Source: Ananas comosus (lineage: Eukaryota > Streptophyta > Magnoliopsida > Poales > Bromeliaceae). Taken from it: a stretch of 64,000 nt of DNA. Every line of letters begins with the position of its first letter. The first letter of the stretch is position 1. The translations under genes and the position numbers were made by a program. The stretch covers positions 594,586-658,585 of the forward strand of contig NC_033623.1 in NCBI RefSeq assembly GCF_001540865.1. The letters run 5' to 3'. Under the pieces are notes generated by a model that saw only the letters and a list, made by a program, of their open reading frames with translations, was not told where the DNA came from and ran no database searches. This document shows, piece by piece, positions 45,131 through 63,530 of the stretch.

Positions 45131-45730
45131 CATATCCTATGCTTAGTTGTTGTTCATGCGCGTGTCAACTTGTACTAAAATGGCTTGCTGAATAAATTTT
45201 ATGGCCCGTCTGTTGCTCTGAATAAATATTCTCTTCTCCGGTAGTTTGCATACCTTCTTCATTTTTTATTTTTTTTTCCTAAGATGCAAGTAGGCTATAA
45301 TATGTATAAATCACACATACGCTCTTCACTAACTTCGATCTCACAAGTAGTAATTATCGCACGTGAGACTTTTACATACCTATTCTAATCTCATGGTTCA
45401 AAGTGCTTTCTCCGCCTTCTGTCATTACTTTTCTATTGTATTATTTAAGGATGTAACATAACTAAAAAGACTTTTTAACAAAATTAAATTTTTTTTAAAA
45501 AAAAGACCAGTCGAATTGGTTCGGACTAGATCAATGTTCACGGGTCTAAACATAGCGGGTCTAATTGGAGACCAAATGCTCCACGAGAGAGGCCAATTCG
45601 ACCAGAACTGGGTCAAGTTATATTGGATCCATTTTGGGCCTTGCAATTTAGGCCCAAATATAGTTTTGGTCTTTCGGGAGGCCCAATTCCCTACAAACTG
45701 AAATCACTTTTTTTTTTTTATTACTAAGGC

Positions 45731-46389
45731 TTAGTTTAGTATTGAGTTATATCTAACGCTTTTAGATATGGGATCGCAGAAAATATATCGTAATCGACTA
45801 ATTGCGATATGCGGAACGTAATATTACGTAAAGAAATAAACATGATATTTTTTTATCCTATTTTCTCATCGCACGTAATGCAATCTTCCTGCAATCCCTT
45901 CTCGCGTTTTGCTATTCTATAATTTTGTTTCTATTTACGGAGGTATTTTCTATTAAATAAAATAGCAAAGCCGGTATATGTAGAACTTCTCTACAAAATC
46001 ATAAGCACTAAATTGGGGCATTTATTTTTCATGCTCATAGCTAGTCCTACTGCTATTTTTTTTTAGTAAAGCTTTCATTTTTTTTTTAATTTATCAGATA
46101 ATTTACTATGGATTGTTATTTCTGAAAATAAAAGAAGCAGCATACAAAAATAGGTCTCCTTACATGGCCTAGTTTGATAATATTGTGGTTGAAAGTAGCA
46201 TTTTTATATTACAAATAGTCCAAAATTTTCAAAAGCCCTTAGAACTTTTTTAATTACAATAATTTTACAATACAAAAGAAGAAAATTTTGAAAATATTTT
46301 TAAAATTTCTGAACTCTCTATAATATCTAAAAAAAAATTAAAGTTGTCTTATAATTCTAATAATTTTTTACGGCGGATTCGAGCACCGT
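45731..46389. other. Intergenic between duplication C copies
   Basis: AT-rich, no gene or element boundary recognised. Confidence 0.4.
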
Positions 46390-46682
46390 GGCTCTAGTAA
46401 CTACGCGTTTTAGAATATCACTCTGGTAAAGAAAAAATTCTGAAATGCAATAATTATATTACTGATGTGGTATTTCCAATTAGTCAAAAGACTCTCCTAA
46501 ATTTTATCCATCCCATCATAATCTTTTAAAAAAATATTTTATTATACTTTTTTCTCAAAAGAAAAAATATAATTAGCTATGAATAGATGATGTGGTGTAA
46601 ATGTTATACAACAGGCCTCCTCCTAATAAAGAGCTTGAAAGTGAACACATATATATATCTTCTTTTAACCCAAAAAATCAGG

Positions 46683-46814
46683 CAAAATGGCAAAGGGCTT
46701 GGTAGTTGGTATTCGACGTTCCGAGTTAGAATCCTAATTGATTCACATTTTCAGCTAAGCTTATTTCTAAATGAAATAAATGAAGCGGGTTGCATGCTAC
46801 CTATTCTCAAAAAA
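46683..46814 (+). mobile_element. SINE followed by (CA)n
   Basis: AATGGCAAAGGGCTTGGTAG, AGTTAGAATCCTAATTG and GAAGCGGGTTGCATGC, then CTACCTATTCTC and A's running into (CA)n at 46817-46840. It is absent from the sister position in copy 1 (about 43955). Confidence 0.82.
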
Positions 46815-46865
46815 AACACACACACACACACACACACACATACCTTCTATTGTGAATACACAAAA

Positions 46866-47674
46866 GGCGTGTTTAGTTCGCTTCTTTTTCACCCTGGAAT
46901 CGGAATCGGAATCGGTAAAACCGTTTGTGGGTGTTTGGTACGTGGAAGTCTCATTCCGATTCCAATTCCCGAGTGGAATGGGAATCCCCCGATCACCTCT
47001 TTTTTCAATCCGGTCTAGGAGGCCGGATTGAAAATTGAATCTGGACGGAATAGATATTTATTCGGATTAAATTTATTTTTTCAACTTTTTAAATTAAAAT
47101 ATGAGTTAAAATTTAAAAATTAAATATATATTTTTAAATTTTAATTTTAACTTAAATTAAAAATTAAAATTTAATCAAGTATTTCAAATCTAACTTATGA
47201 ATTTGAATTTAAATTAAATTTTAATTATATAAAGTTTTATTCAAATTTTATTTCAAACTTAAATTAAATTTATGGATTCAAATTAAAATTTAAATTGTAA
47301 TTTTAAGTTTGAATTTGAATAAATTAAAATTTAGTTTCATATTTTGAATTATCCACTCAACTTCAAAGTTTAATTTTTTTTAAAAAAAATAGATTTAAAA
47401 TTTTAACATTATTTCAATTTTTTGATGTAAATTTTTAATATTTAACTTTTAATTTGAATTTAATTTAATATATTATAAAGATAATGTTAGTATATTAATT
47501 TGATTACGTTTTTTATATCCACCTAAACCAAACACCGACGACGGGAATGATTTATTCCGATTCCGATTCAGGTGATGAACCAAACAGAATTAGGTAATGA
47601 GTCATTCCGATTCTGATTCTAGCTTATTTTGATTCCGATTTTGATTCCGGCTCCGACTTCGAACCAAACACGCC
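46866..47674. mobile_element. Harbinger-like non-autonomous element, ~0.8 kb
   Basis: GGCGTGTTTAGTTCG at the left and inverse CGAACCAAACACGCC at the right, with inner GGAATCGGAATCGG / CCGATTCCGATTC inverse repeats and an AT-rich core of TTAAATTTTAATT words. TSD AAA on both sides; the sister copy at about 43970 is uninterrupted. Confidence 0.82.
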
Positions 47675-47959
47675 AAAGTGGTAGATCTCTCAAGAGCATT
47701 TTAGGACAACACTCAACTATGATTGTACTGGACAATAATTCATAATCTTTTGACATAAAGTAAATTACATTTGTCCCTATACATATGTACTATAAAAATC
47801 ACGTTTTGCAATATTCATATCTATCATGTCTTTCAAGATAAGGTTGCTAACTAAAATGTGTCAAATAATGTCCACGTCTTCCTTGTACCCCTGCCTAATC
47901 AACATACGGATTTTGGAAAAATTAATGGTTTGCAAAAAAAAAGTTGCTAATTTAAATGG

Positions 47960-48155
47960 TAAAGACATTCAAAACTTGATTGACAAGAGAATAATATCGA
48001 AAAAAATATATAATTTAGTTTCTAAATACTTTAAATGATATAAATTATATTCAACGGTACCGATCATCGATTTGAAAACTCCATCGGTGAAAATAAATAA
48101 AATAAGTGACAACAGAGCTCGTTTGCTACTAATAGCACTCCAGCTCAACTCATAT
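47960..48155. mobile_element. Foldback element, right arm only
   Basis: ATTCAACGGTACCGATCATC and GCTACTAATAGCACTCCAGC match the right arm of 33141-33600 and 42106-42645. It lies just before the pseudogene promoter and is missing in copy 1. Confidence 0.65.
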
Positions 48156-48479
48156 AAATTCGATATATATGTGATTACCAATTTAAATTGCAACCCATGG
48201 ATGCTATTCACGTGGTTATATTAATTTATAGGATTTTAGGATCAATAATTGATGTAGCCCTATAAATAAGGCATGAGAGAAGAGAAGGTCGAAGCATTAG
48301 CAATAGAAGAAATGGAGGGAGAGGTAAGAGAGTAGGAGTTGCTCTTCTTGTGCTTCTTGTTGCAGTGGCCTGCTTTGTGGACCAATCCTCGGCTCGCAGC
48401 CACCCCGGTCTCGATTTTCTTGCTCGAGGTAATTGTCGAGTAATGCCGTATTAATATGCAATATATAACCTTTGTATTT

Positions 48480-48660
48480 TTTAGAGAAAAAGATAGTATG
48501 TTATCTGTTTCATTCATTAAGTAAAATGAACTAAGTTATAAAAATGAAACAGTAAAGCTTCAAGGGAAACTGACGGCAGTTAAGCGACAGGTGCTTAAGA
48601 CCATTAGACCCACCACAGCTTCCATGCACGTCCTAATGTTCCAATGACCTCCGGAATGTC
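48480..48660 (-). mobile_element. LINE/SINE-type 3' tail inside the pseudogene intron
   Basis: Plus strand GAGAAAAAGATAGTATGTTA then TCTGTTTCATTCATTAAGT: the inverse of the LINE tail consensus (ACTTAATGAATGAA..GATA), like 43262-43330. Confidence 0.6.
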
Positions 48661-49198
48661 TTGTAACACTGATCAAATATGAAACGAAAAAGACTATTGC
48701 TGAATCTTTTAAAAGGACTGATAATGATGACAAGCTGCTGGTCTTGTGCATATGAGAACTAATGATCGATCTAACTTTTTGAATTTCGACACCTAGGTTA
48801 ATTGCTTGTTCATCGAATGAATAAGTCGATCATTCGCAATAATTATAACGATGGCTTTGCATAACGATTTCTTATATCTTTTTGTATATATGTATTATTC
48901 TTTTTGCATGAAGTGATGAACACAGAGAGTGCTGCAACAGCAAAATGCGACCTCTGTATTTGTTTGATGATATGACCGCCGAGGTGCTACTGTATGGATC
49001 AGTTCGACTGCTGCCCTTCCTGGTGCAAGAACTGCCAGGAGCTGGATGGAAAGTACGTTTGCCGCGATGTGAATCCCGATCAATGCAAAAAGGACTCCTC
49101 CTTAGACACAAATCATATGATCAAACTGCCTCACGGTCAGGAGTGAGTGTGCAGCAACACTGGAAAGAGCAACACAAGTTTATGTGATGTTAATTAGT

Positions 49199-49220
49199 AA
49201 GTTATGGACCATCATAACTT
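49199..49220 (+). promoter_or_regulatory. Conserved 3' UTR stem-loop (pseudogene copy)
   Basis: AAGTTATG / CATAACTT, a perfect 8-bp stem around GACCAT, 53 bp after the terminal stop, the same distance as in the intact genes. Confidence 0.55.
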
Positions 49221-49466
49221 CGCTAATATTGTAGCTTAAATAAATGGAGTTTGTGCCATCCATCTAGCTATCTACATATCCTGTGCTTTAGTTGTTGTTC
49301 ATGTATGTGTCAACTTGTACTAAAATGGCTTGCTCAATAAAATTTATGGCTTTTGTGTTGCTCTAAAAAAATATTCTCTTCTCCTTTAGTTTGCATACCT
49401 TTTATTTATTTTTTATTCCCCCCCCCCCCACTAAGATGCAAGTAGGCTATGATGTGTATAAATAAC

Positions 49467-49953
49467 CTAGGCGTCATGGACACTGACACGTGATACGGAA
49501 CACGACACGACTCGAACACTGCGACTCGGCAACTTTCAAAAAATTAGGACGCGGACACGGCATAAACACCACTAATAAAATTTAATATTATTAATATGAT
49601 AATATATTTTTATTGTATATAAAATATTAATTTGATAAAATATTATTATATTTCTCGTACGAAAGAAAATTAGTAAAATTTTTATTGATAATTCATATAT
49701 TTTAAGAAAAAAAATTTCACCATACTTAATTTATCTGTATTATAAAAAAAATCATATACATTCATCAAAAACTAAAATATTTATTTTATTGTACATTACA
49801 CATGCATAGAAAAAGTAAAATAAAAATAGATATATATTTTTTTTAGTTATATACACTATGAATCGACATTAAACGAGCGTCCGAGGAGTGTCCACATTAG
49901 ACACGTGTCACGTGTCCGACACGGAGGCTTATAGAAGTGTCCGTGATACGTAG
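49467..49953. mobile_element. hAT-like non-autonomous element with 8-bp TSD
   Basis: CTAGGCGTCATGGACACTG at the left and inverse AGTGTCCGTGATACGTAG at the right. TAAATAAC is repeated at 49459-49466 and 49954-49961. The corresponding site in copy 1 (about 45312-45320) is uninterrupted. Subterminal GACACG words repeat many times. Confidence 0.85.
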
Positions 49954-50442
49954 TAAATAACACATACGCTCTTCACTAACTCTGATCTCACAATTTGGGA
50001 AAGAGGTTACGTATTGAATATGCTACATAGAAGTAGTAGTGATTATCGCGCGTGAGACCTTTACATACCTGCTCTAATCTCACGGATCAAAGTGCTTTCT
50101 CCGCCTTTTGTCATTACTTCTCTATTGTATTATTTAAGGATGTAACATAACTAAAAAGACTCTTCAACAAAATTAAATTGAAAAAAGACCAGTCGAATTG
50201 GTTCGGACTAGATGGGTGTTTACGGGTCGAAACATAGCGGGTCTAATTGGAGACCAAATGCTCAACAAGACAACAAGAGAGGCCGATCCGACCAGAACTG
50301 GGTCAGGTTTTATTGGATCCATTTTGGGTCCTGAAATTTAGGCCCAAATATAGTTTTGGTTTTCGGGTCACCCATATCAGGCCCGATTCCCACAAACTGA
50401 AAAAACTTTCTTTTATTACTTTGCTATCTTTTTTCTTTTCTT

Positions 50443-50545
50443 TTTTTTTTTTGAGATAAATGTAGCACGCTACCCGCTTCATTCATTTGAAAAATAAATT
50501 CTGCTACAAATGTTGAGGCAGCAGGGCCTCGAATGGATCAAACAG
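50443..50545 (-). mobile_element. LINE/SINE 3' tail fragment
   Basis: T-run, GAGATAAATGTAGCACGC, TACCCGCTTCATTCATTTG: inverse of the shared tail, then GCAGGGCCTCGAATGG without a recognisable SINE head. Confidence 0.55.
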
Positions 50546-50879
50546 TTAGATAAAAAGAAAAAAAGAAAAAAAAATACATAAATAAATAAAAGTAAAAAAA
50601 TAAAAAGTTATTTTGACATTCTTTGAGTGTATTTTTATTTTACTGTAAGAACCTCTGCTGTCAAATAGAAAAATATAGTTATAAAGTGAATATTAGTGGA
50701 ACTTACTCTACAAAATTAGAAGCAATAAATTGGAACATCTATTTTCCATGCTCATAATTTTATTTCTATTTTTTTCACTATAAAACAGCTATTTATTAGC
50801 GACTAATATTTCTAAAATTAACAGGCGAGGAATAACTAGGGATTACACTTTATTGAGGATGACTAGCCAAAATAATACG

Positions 50880-50992
50880 ATCGAGCAATTATGGCAAAGA
50901 ACTTGATAGTTGGTATCCGAGATCTCAAATTCGAAATCTAACTGTTTCATATTTCTAACTAAGTTCTAAAAAAAAAAAAAAAAAAAAAAAAT
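50880..50992 (+). mobile_element. SINE, truncated
   Basis: ATTATGGCAAAGAACTTG, GTTGGTATCCGAGATC, AAATTCGAAATCTAAC, then a poly(A) run at 50968-50991; it lacks the usual GATAGCGTGC tail. Confidence 0.7.
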
Positions 50993-50996
50993 TAAA

Positions 50997-51374
50997 TGCA
51001 TACAGGTCCCCATAAACACAGTAAATTATAAATATATCCTATAAAGTTCAACTTTTATATGTGTCCAGAAAAAAATTCTAATATTTTCAAATATACTCCT
51101 CTGATTTGTTATCGTTAGATAACTATTTATATTTTCAATTTTGCCATAACAAATATATCCTTTCAAAAGCCACAACAATATAATATAAAAGATAAAAATA
51201 TAAAAAACTAATCAGGGTTGAGTATTTAATCTATGGTTAATTAAATTTTTCTAACGAATTCTAACGGCAGAGACATATTTGAAAACATTAGGACTTTTAC
51301 AAAAATAACATATAAAAGTTGAATTTCGTAGGAATATATTTGCAATTCACTATATTTGCAGTGACCTATATGCA
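50997..51374. mobile_element. MITE with long inverted repeats
   Basis: TGCATACAGGTC at the left and inverse GACCTATATGCA at the right. Arms continue through GTAAATTATAAATATATCC and AAGTTCAACTTTTATATGTG with inverse partners near 51310-51360. Confidence 0.75.
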
Positions 51375-51829
51375 ATAAACCCTTTTAAGACAATATGTTC
51401 GTCGCAAATGTAGCTAAGGTTTAGATTAGGATTAATAGATACTTCATCTGGGTCATAAGCTTAATTATTCCTCTATGGAATGCAAATGTCATCTATCTAT
51501 AATAAGAGGCTGTGGAGATAAGATTGATTCAAGATAGGAAGATGGAGCCAAAAGCAAAGACAAGTATGTATGGATTGTTTTGTATACATGTTTGTGTGGA
51601 TTAAGCCAATGACATTGATTTACTCTTTAGTACATCAAGCCATGTTGGCTCCAAGATAATGATATTAATTTCTGAGAGAGAGACTTAATTTCTTGTACAG
51701 TGATGGTCAAATATGGATGGCTCTACATTTTTTACTTTTGGATATATCCATGTACTAGAATATTTTGTTGTAGAATAGAACAAAATATCTTTAGCACCTA
51801 ATCTAAAGAGAGTGACATTAAATTGAGTG

Positions 51830-52510
51830 GCCGATAGGCGATTACGTAATTGACTATCTGATGTGGATTGCATTATCTGCAGAGGATCTTTCAAATAAGT
51901 GTAATAACTTTACAGTCCACAGCGCTTACAACTTTCTCATTTTTGGGGGAGTCGTAGACCGAACGATCTCTTATCTTTAGAAACTAAAGGTTCCCCTCAG
52001 GATGAAGCTTTTTCTTTGGTTGGCCTCAAGGTATAGGGTTCTAACGGCGGAGATATTGTCCAAGCGTGGCTGGCAGAGACCGCCGATTTGTGTTCTATGT
52101 TGCAAGAGTGAAGAAAAGCTAGAACACATACTGTTTGAATGCTCGTTCGCAGTGAGCCTGGGGACCAACCTACTACAGGGCATACCGAACACTAAGCACA
52201 CCCTGTTAAATCAACCCGGAGATCTTTCGGCCAGATGGATTCGAGCCAGGAATTCACAATCGGGACAAGCTAAAATTATTTTCGATCTCTGCTTCGCTGC
52301 GACTTGTTAGGAAATTTGAAAAGAAAGAAACTCTTGAATCTTCGACAATCGTGTAGGGGGAAGTGGAGGAGTGGGTAACAAAGTTTTTTCCTCTGTATTA
52401 CTCTGGAACTCTACTTAATTTGTGATGATAGTGAGCATCAAGGGTGTGCCCACTCTTTTGTGCTCGACTATCCGCATGTGATATACTTCCTCAAATAGGG
52501 TCCCCCTGTT
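51830..52510 (+). mobile_element. LINE remnant, reverse-transcriptase zinc-binding region
   Basis: The frame around 51920 gives FTVHSAYNFL. 52002-52310 gives MKLFLWLASRYRVLTAEILS, CVLCCKSEEKLEHILFECSF, then in frame beyond a stop KERNSRIFDNR. This is the zf-RVT end of a plant LINE ORF2, with nonsense codons. No intact reverse transcriptase is present. Confidence 0.8.
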
Positions 52511-53332
52511 TAATCATACATACATAGCTATAGTTGGCTGACGGTTTGATGGTTCGTATTCGAAATTCACATTTAAAATATATTTATTTTATATTTTTAG
52601 GTGAATTTATTTTTAACTAAAAAATTAGCGAAATAAATAGCATACTATCTTCAAAGAAAGAGATTTTCTTAGTTTCATATATTTTACACGGGTATAATCA
52701 TATACAATGCAAAGCAAAAGGTTACTTTTTTAAAAACAACAAAGGAGATATGAACGTGTGTTGAATTAATCTTATTTATGGACTTAATTAATGTACTGGT
52801 ACCAAACATTGACTTTTACAACTTACATTAAAAACCATTTTTTTTTTTTACAAAAAAGTCTTATTATGCATGCCTTTTAACACATTAAGTTCACTTCGTG
52901 ATTTTCAAAATCATTCTAGAACGCCTTAATTTGAAAGTAGTAATATTTTTCGCCCTTTCTAGAGCTCAGTGTGCAAAAAAGTAAAAGCACTTATTACTAA
53001 TCACTGTTGTAATTAATTTACTCCTGTTCTATGAAGATATATATAGAAAAAATAGGACTATTTATTAGCGCGTTATAAATCAGCATCGAGCTCTTTATTG
53101 CGAAATCTTTATAATACAATTGCTTGTATAATTTCGCTACATGAATCAAATCAGCCTTACACTGACTTTCTTAAGAAAACACTTAACTTGCACATGTTTC
53201 TAGAATAACCCTTCATTTTCTCTAGTTCAATTGGTAGAATGAAAAATCGCAAGTCTTAAGACGAATTAAGCTACAGATACAGCGAACAAAACGCGCAAAA
53301 GTTCCGAATCGCAGAAGCCGATCGATCGACCG
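52511..53332. other. Intergenic with a faint SINE-like piece
   Basis: 52535-52680 has a decayed SINE look (GGTTTGATGGTTCGTATTCG, GCGAAATAAATAGCATAC). The rest, up to the carboxypeptidase 3' end, shows nothing recognisable. Confidence 0.4.
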
Positions 53333-60820
<7,488 letters not shown>

Positions 60821-60825
60821 CTATT

Positions 60826-60836
60826 GTATATTTATA
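60826..60836 (-). promoter_or_regulatory. TATA box of the SCPL gene
   Basis: Minus strand TATAAATATAC, about 63-73 bp upstream of the ATG at 60763; the spacing suits a short leader. Confidence 0.65.
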
Positions 60837-63230
60837 GCATAAGGGGGGTGGACCCTTGTATGTTAATATATATCCCTCTTAAGCTTATTCGATTGCACCA
60901 AAGTTGCTTCTTCTCATCCTTCTTTTCCTCACATTTATATAGGACATAGAAAAAAGATTCCTTCTCTTTTCTTCTTTTATTTTGTTTTTGCTCTAGTGTT
61001 CAATTTGTTTCACTAAGTACAAAAAGAAAGCCTCCCTAAGATGATGTGCAAATCAGGTTATTGTTTACACTTGGTGTATTGGTGCGCTCGAAATTTATGC
61101 ACCGTTATTCTATCTGCTATTCTTTTCATCTCATATTTTCAGTTCGATCATCTAATTTCTAAATAAAGAAAAGATGATAAAATTGGTACATGATTAAGAT
61201 TAAAATATGAGATCGACGGAGAGTTAAATGACTGATGTGTGTTACCCAGAAAATAACTCTAATAAAAAATAATTTTAAAAATTAAATGAATCATGTCATG
61301 TGCATTGACAGAAAAGATAACTTAAGATAAGATTAAAAAAAAAAAAAATTAAAATATATACTACAAAATAGCGAATGTAAAAATAGGGATCTTAAGATGA
61401 GTTATGATACGATGTTATCAAAAAAACTCAATGTATAATAGAAAATGATTCAAAAATAGTGTTAACGGTGCGCACAGATGTACAGATATAATAATTGCTA
61501 TTTATTTAGGAGAGTGGCGGGTCAGAAGAAGGAAGAGAATGAGAAAAATGAGCCAACTGAAAAAGCTGCACCAGAAGCTACCAAAAAAACAATTTAAAAT
61601 CCCAAACCACTCTGTTTTTGGACTTGACTTCATATAGATGGATGGTATTCTTTTGACTCTTTTGTTAGGTTTGGGTAGTTGTATGCGTTTCCTTGCATTG
61701 GTGGGGCACCTCTTTATAGCCTCATGTTTTGGAGGGCTTCTTTGTTATTGAGAAGCAATTAATTAATTATAAGGGTTTTACAAATAAGATGTCTAAAGCT
61801 AGTTTGATTATTTTTCAATGTTTTATAAATAAAAATATTATGTGATTAGATGAGTTTTGTCACCATTAATTACCTTGCAATGCAATCTGATCAGATATCA
61901 AAAAATTATTTCTTTCTTAGAAGAAATTACCTACCAAACAAACTTGTAAATGCATAGACTAATTATTTGCTCATTAATTCTCTACAATTAAGCCCTAAGT
62001 AAAACGACCCTTTCACTAGCAATAAAAACTCATTGTGCTCAAACCATCAGCTCAAAATGTTTAAACCTAATTATTATTACTAGTTTTCATGATCTCTTAT
62101 AAACCCAATAACAATCTCATTTTCATTCGATATAGGACTATTGGGGTGTCACAGACTTCCCCTGCTCTAGTCCTAACGTCGTCGTCAGTCCAATAACACA
62201 CAGTCCAAAATCACCAAACGTTGTAAGATTTATCTCGCTAGCCTTGTCATTCCGGCCCTAATTTAATCTTTCCCTTGTTATTTCGACCCTGACTTAACCT
62301 ATCACTCCGACCTTGACTCAGTTAAGACTCATTTTACGCTTCTAGCTAATGATTGGCTCTGATATCAAGCTTACAAAACGGATCTCGAGACATGACTCTA
62401 ATTTATTTTGAAATCCTAAAGTTAGAAGCGCCTATTGCGCCATGGATATAAAAACAATGTTGTAAACAGAGCTAGTTTTGATATCTACAGATATATTCAT
62501 TTTTTAAATTTGCTTACCGTTCTCAATTAAATTTAGTCATATTTTTAGATTCATTAAATCTGAAATAGTCAGTACCACAGATTTGTTGATACCACTTTTC
62601 CGAAAAGATATTAGGAATTTCCAGTCAAAAGATTATGTAATAAACCTGTTTGTGAATTCCACTAAAGACAACAATAATCAACACTGATTAGAAGCTTCGA
62701 TAGTCCTAAATGGTCCCCAGTGAGGCTGGCTTTTGTTTGTTAACTCTAACTAAATAAATAAATAAATATTTTAACTTTAAAAATACAATTTTTACATTTT
62801 TATATATATAAGCCAATACATCAATAATTTATAAAAATATATTAGAATTACGATAAAAAAAAAATCCCCAATTTGTTTTCGTACGGATTTTCATGTTGCG
62901 TATTGCCTATACTGTAGTAAAAGTCGATATATTTTCTGCAATCTAATCACTAGAAAAATAAAAAAAATATATATTTTATATGTTTTTGTTTTAACTCTAT
63001 TTTGTCAAGTATTACCAAACTAAATAGGCCATAAATAACAAGGAATTTTGGAACGAAACAAAGAAGCTAATGTCACGTTTAGCTGGAATTAATTACTGGC
63101 TTTGACCAGTAGAACGAATTTTGATGCACAGTTCGCAGTGATATCGCGTAATATGCGGATACAGGCATACAGCAAAGATACAAATCCTTAATATTTCCCT
63201 CACTAATAAATAAATATAAGGGTATAAATA
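60837..63230. other. Intergenic upstream of the SCPL gene
   Basis: AT-rich. 62352-62364 reads GGCTCTGATATCA, the inverse of a TGATATCAGAGCC primer-site-like motif, amid 62130-62420 sequence with CCGACC/TCGACC words, so a decayed minus-strand LTR element is possible. No gene seen. Confidence 0.4.
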
Positions 63231-63390
63231 TAAGGACCGACGGTCCCTAACGTAAGTGGTAAAAAGGCTTAATAATTGGTATCCGAGATTCAAATTCGAA
63301 TCCTAGTTGATTCACATTTTCAGCTAAATTTATTTCTAAACAAAACGGATAGCATATTATCTTTCTCTGTCAAAAAAAAAAAAAAACAAA
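63231..63390 (+). mobile_element. SINE with perfect 13-bp TSD
   Basis: AAGGGTATAAATA at 63218-63230 and 63391-63403 flanks GGACCGACGGTCCCTAACG, AGTGGTAAAAAGGCTTAA, AAATTCGAATCCTAGTTG, GGATAGCATATTATC and an A-rich tail. It is the cleanest full-length copy after 15312-15498. Confidence 0.9.
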
Positions 63391-63530
63391 AAGGGTATAA
63401 ATACTTTTTTTTGTGACACGCACCTCTCAGAAACTGCCATGTGGAAAATCCTCATAAAATTGGCTTATTAGCGCCTACTTTGTTTTACCAATGTTTGCAC
63501 AGCTGAACATAATTTTTTTTAAAGAGCAAT

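Larger units (their letters stand above)
43880..45730. repeat. Tandem segmental duplication C, copy 1 (domain-less inhibitor relic)
   Basis: Collinear with 46390-50440: shared AATTCATAATCTTTTGACAT, CTATAAATAAGGCATGAGA, GACCAGTCGAATTGGTTCGG and GGTCTAATTGGAGACCAAAT. Copy 2 is longer through insertions. Confidence 0.85.
48261..49246 (+). pseudogene. Bromelain-inhibitor family pseudogene (frameshift plus nonsense)
   Basis: TATA box 48261-48269, exon 1 48312-48428, exon 2 48914-49146. The start codon is followed by GAGGGAGAGG where the 44693 relic has GAGGGAGG; the extra GA (about 48318-48322) puts the signal-peptide frame (ALLVLLVAVACFV) out of phase with the start and creates a stop within eight codons. 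Exon 2 keeps the family acceptor and a Cys-rich domain (CDLCICLMI, a TGA at 48973-48975, then RCYCMDQFDCCPSWCKNCQ and YVCRDVNPDQC), ending at 49144-49146. The Cys count matches the active genes plus one (CC). The intron contains an inverted LINE tail. Two independent lesions make it a pseudogene; a start downstream of the frameshift would still meet the TGA. Confidence 0.88.
46390..50440. repeat. Tandem segmental duplication C, copy 2 (inhibitor pseudogene)
   Basis: Second copy of 43880-45730. It is enlarged by a SINE (46683), a Harbinger-like element (46866), a foldback arm (47960), a LINE tail in the pseudogene intron (48480) and a hAT-like element (49467). Confidence 0.85.

Noticed and set aside
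46587..47018. 143-residue plus-strand ORF with a His-Thr repeat
   Set aside because: It reads through a SINE, a (CA)n tract and a Harbinger-like terminus.
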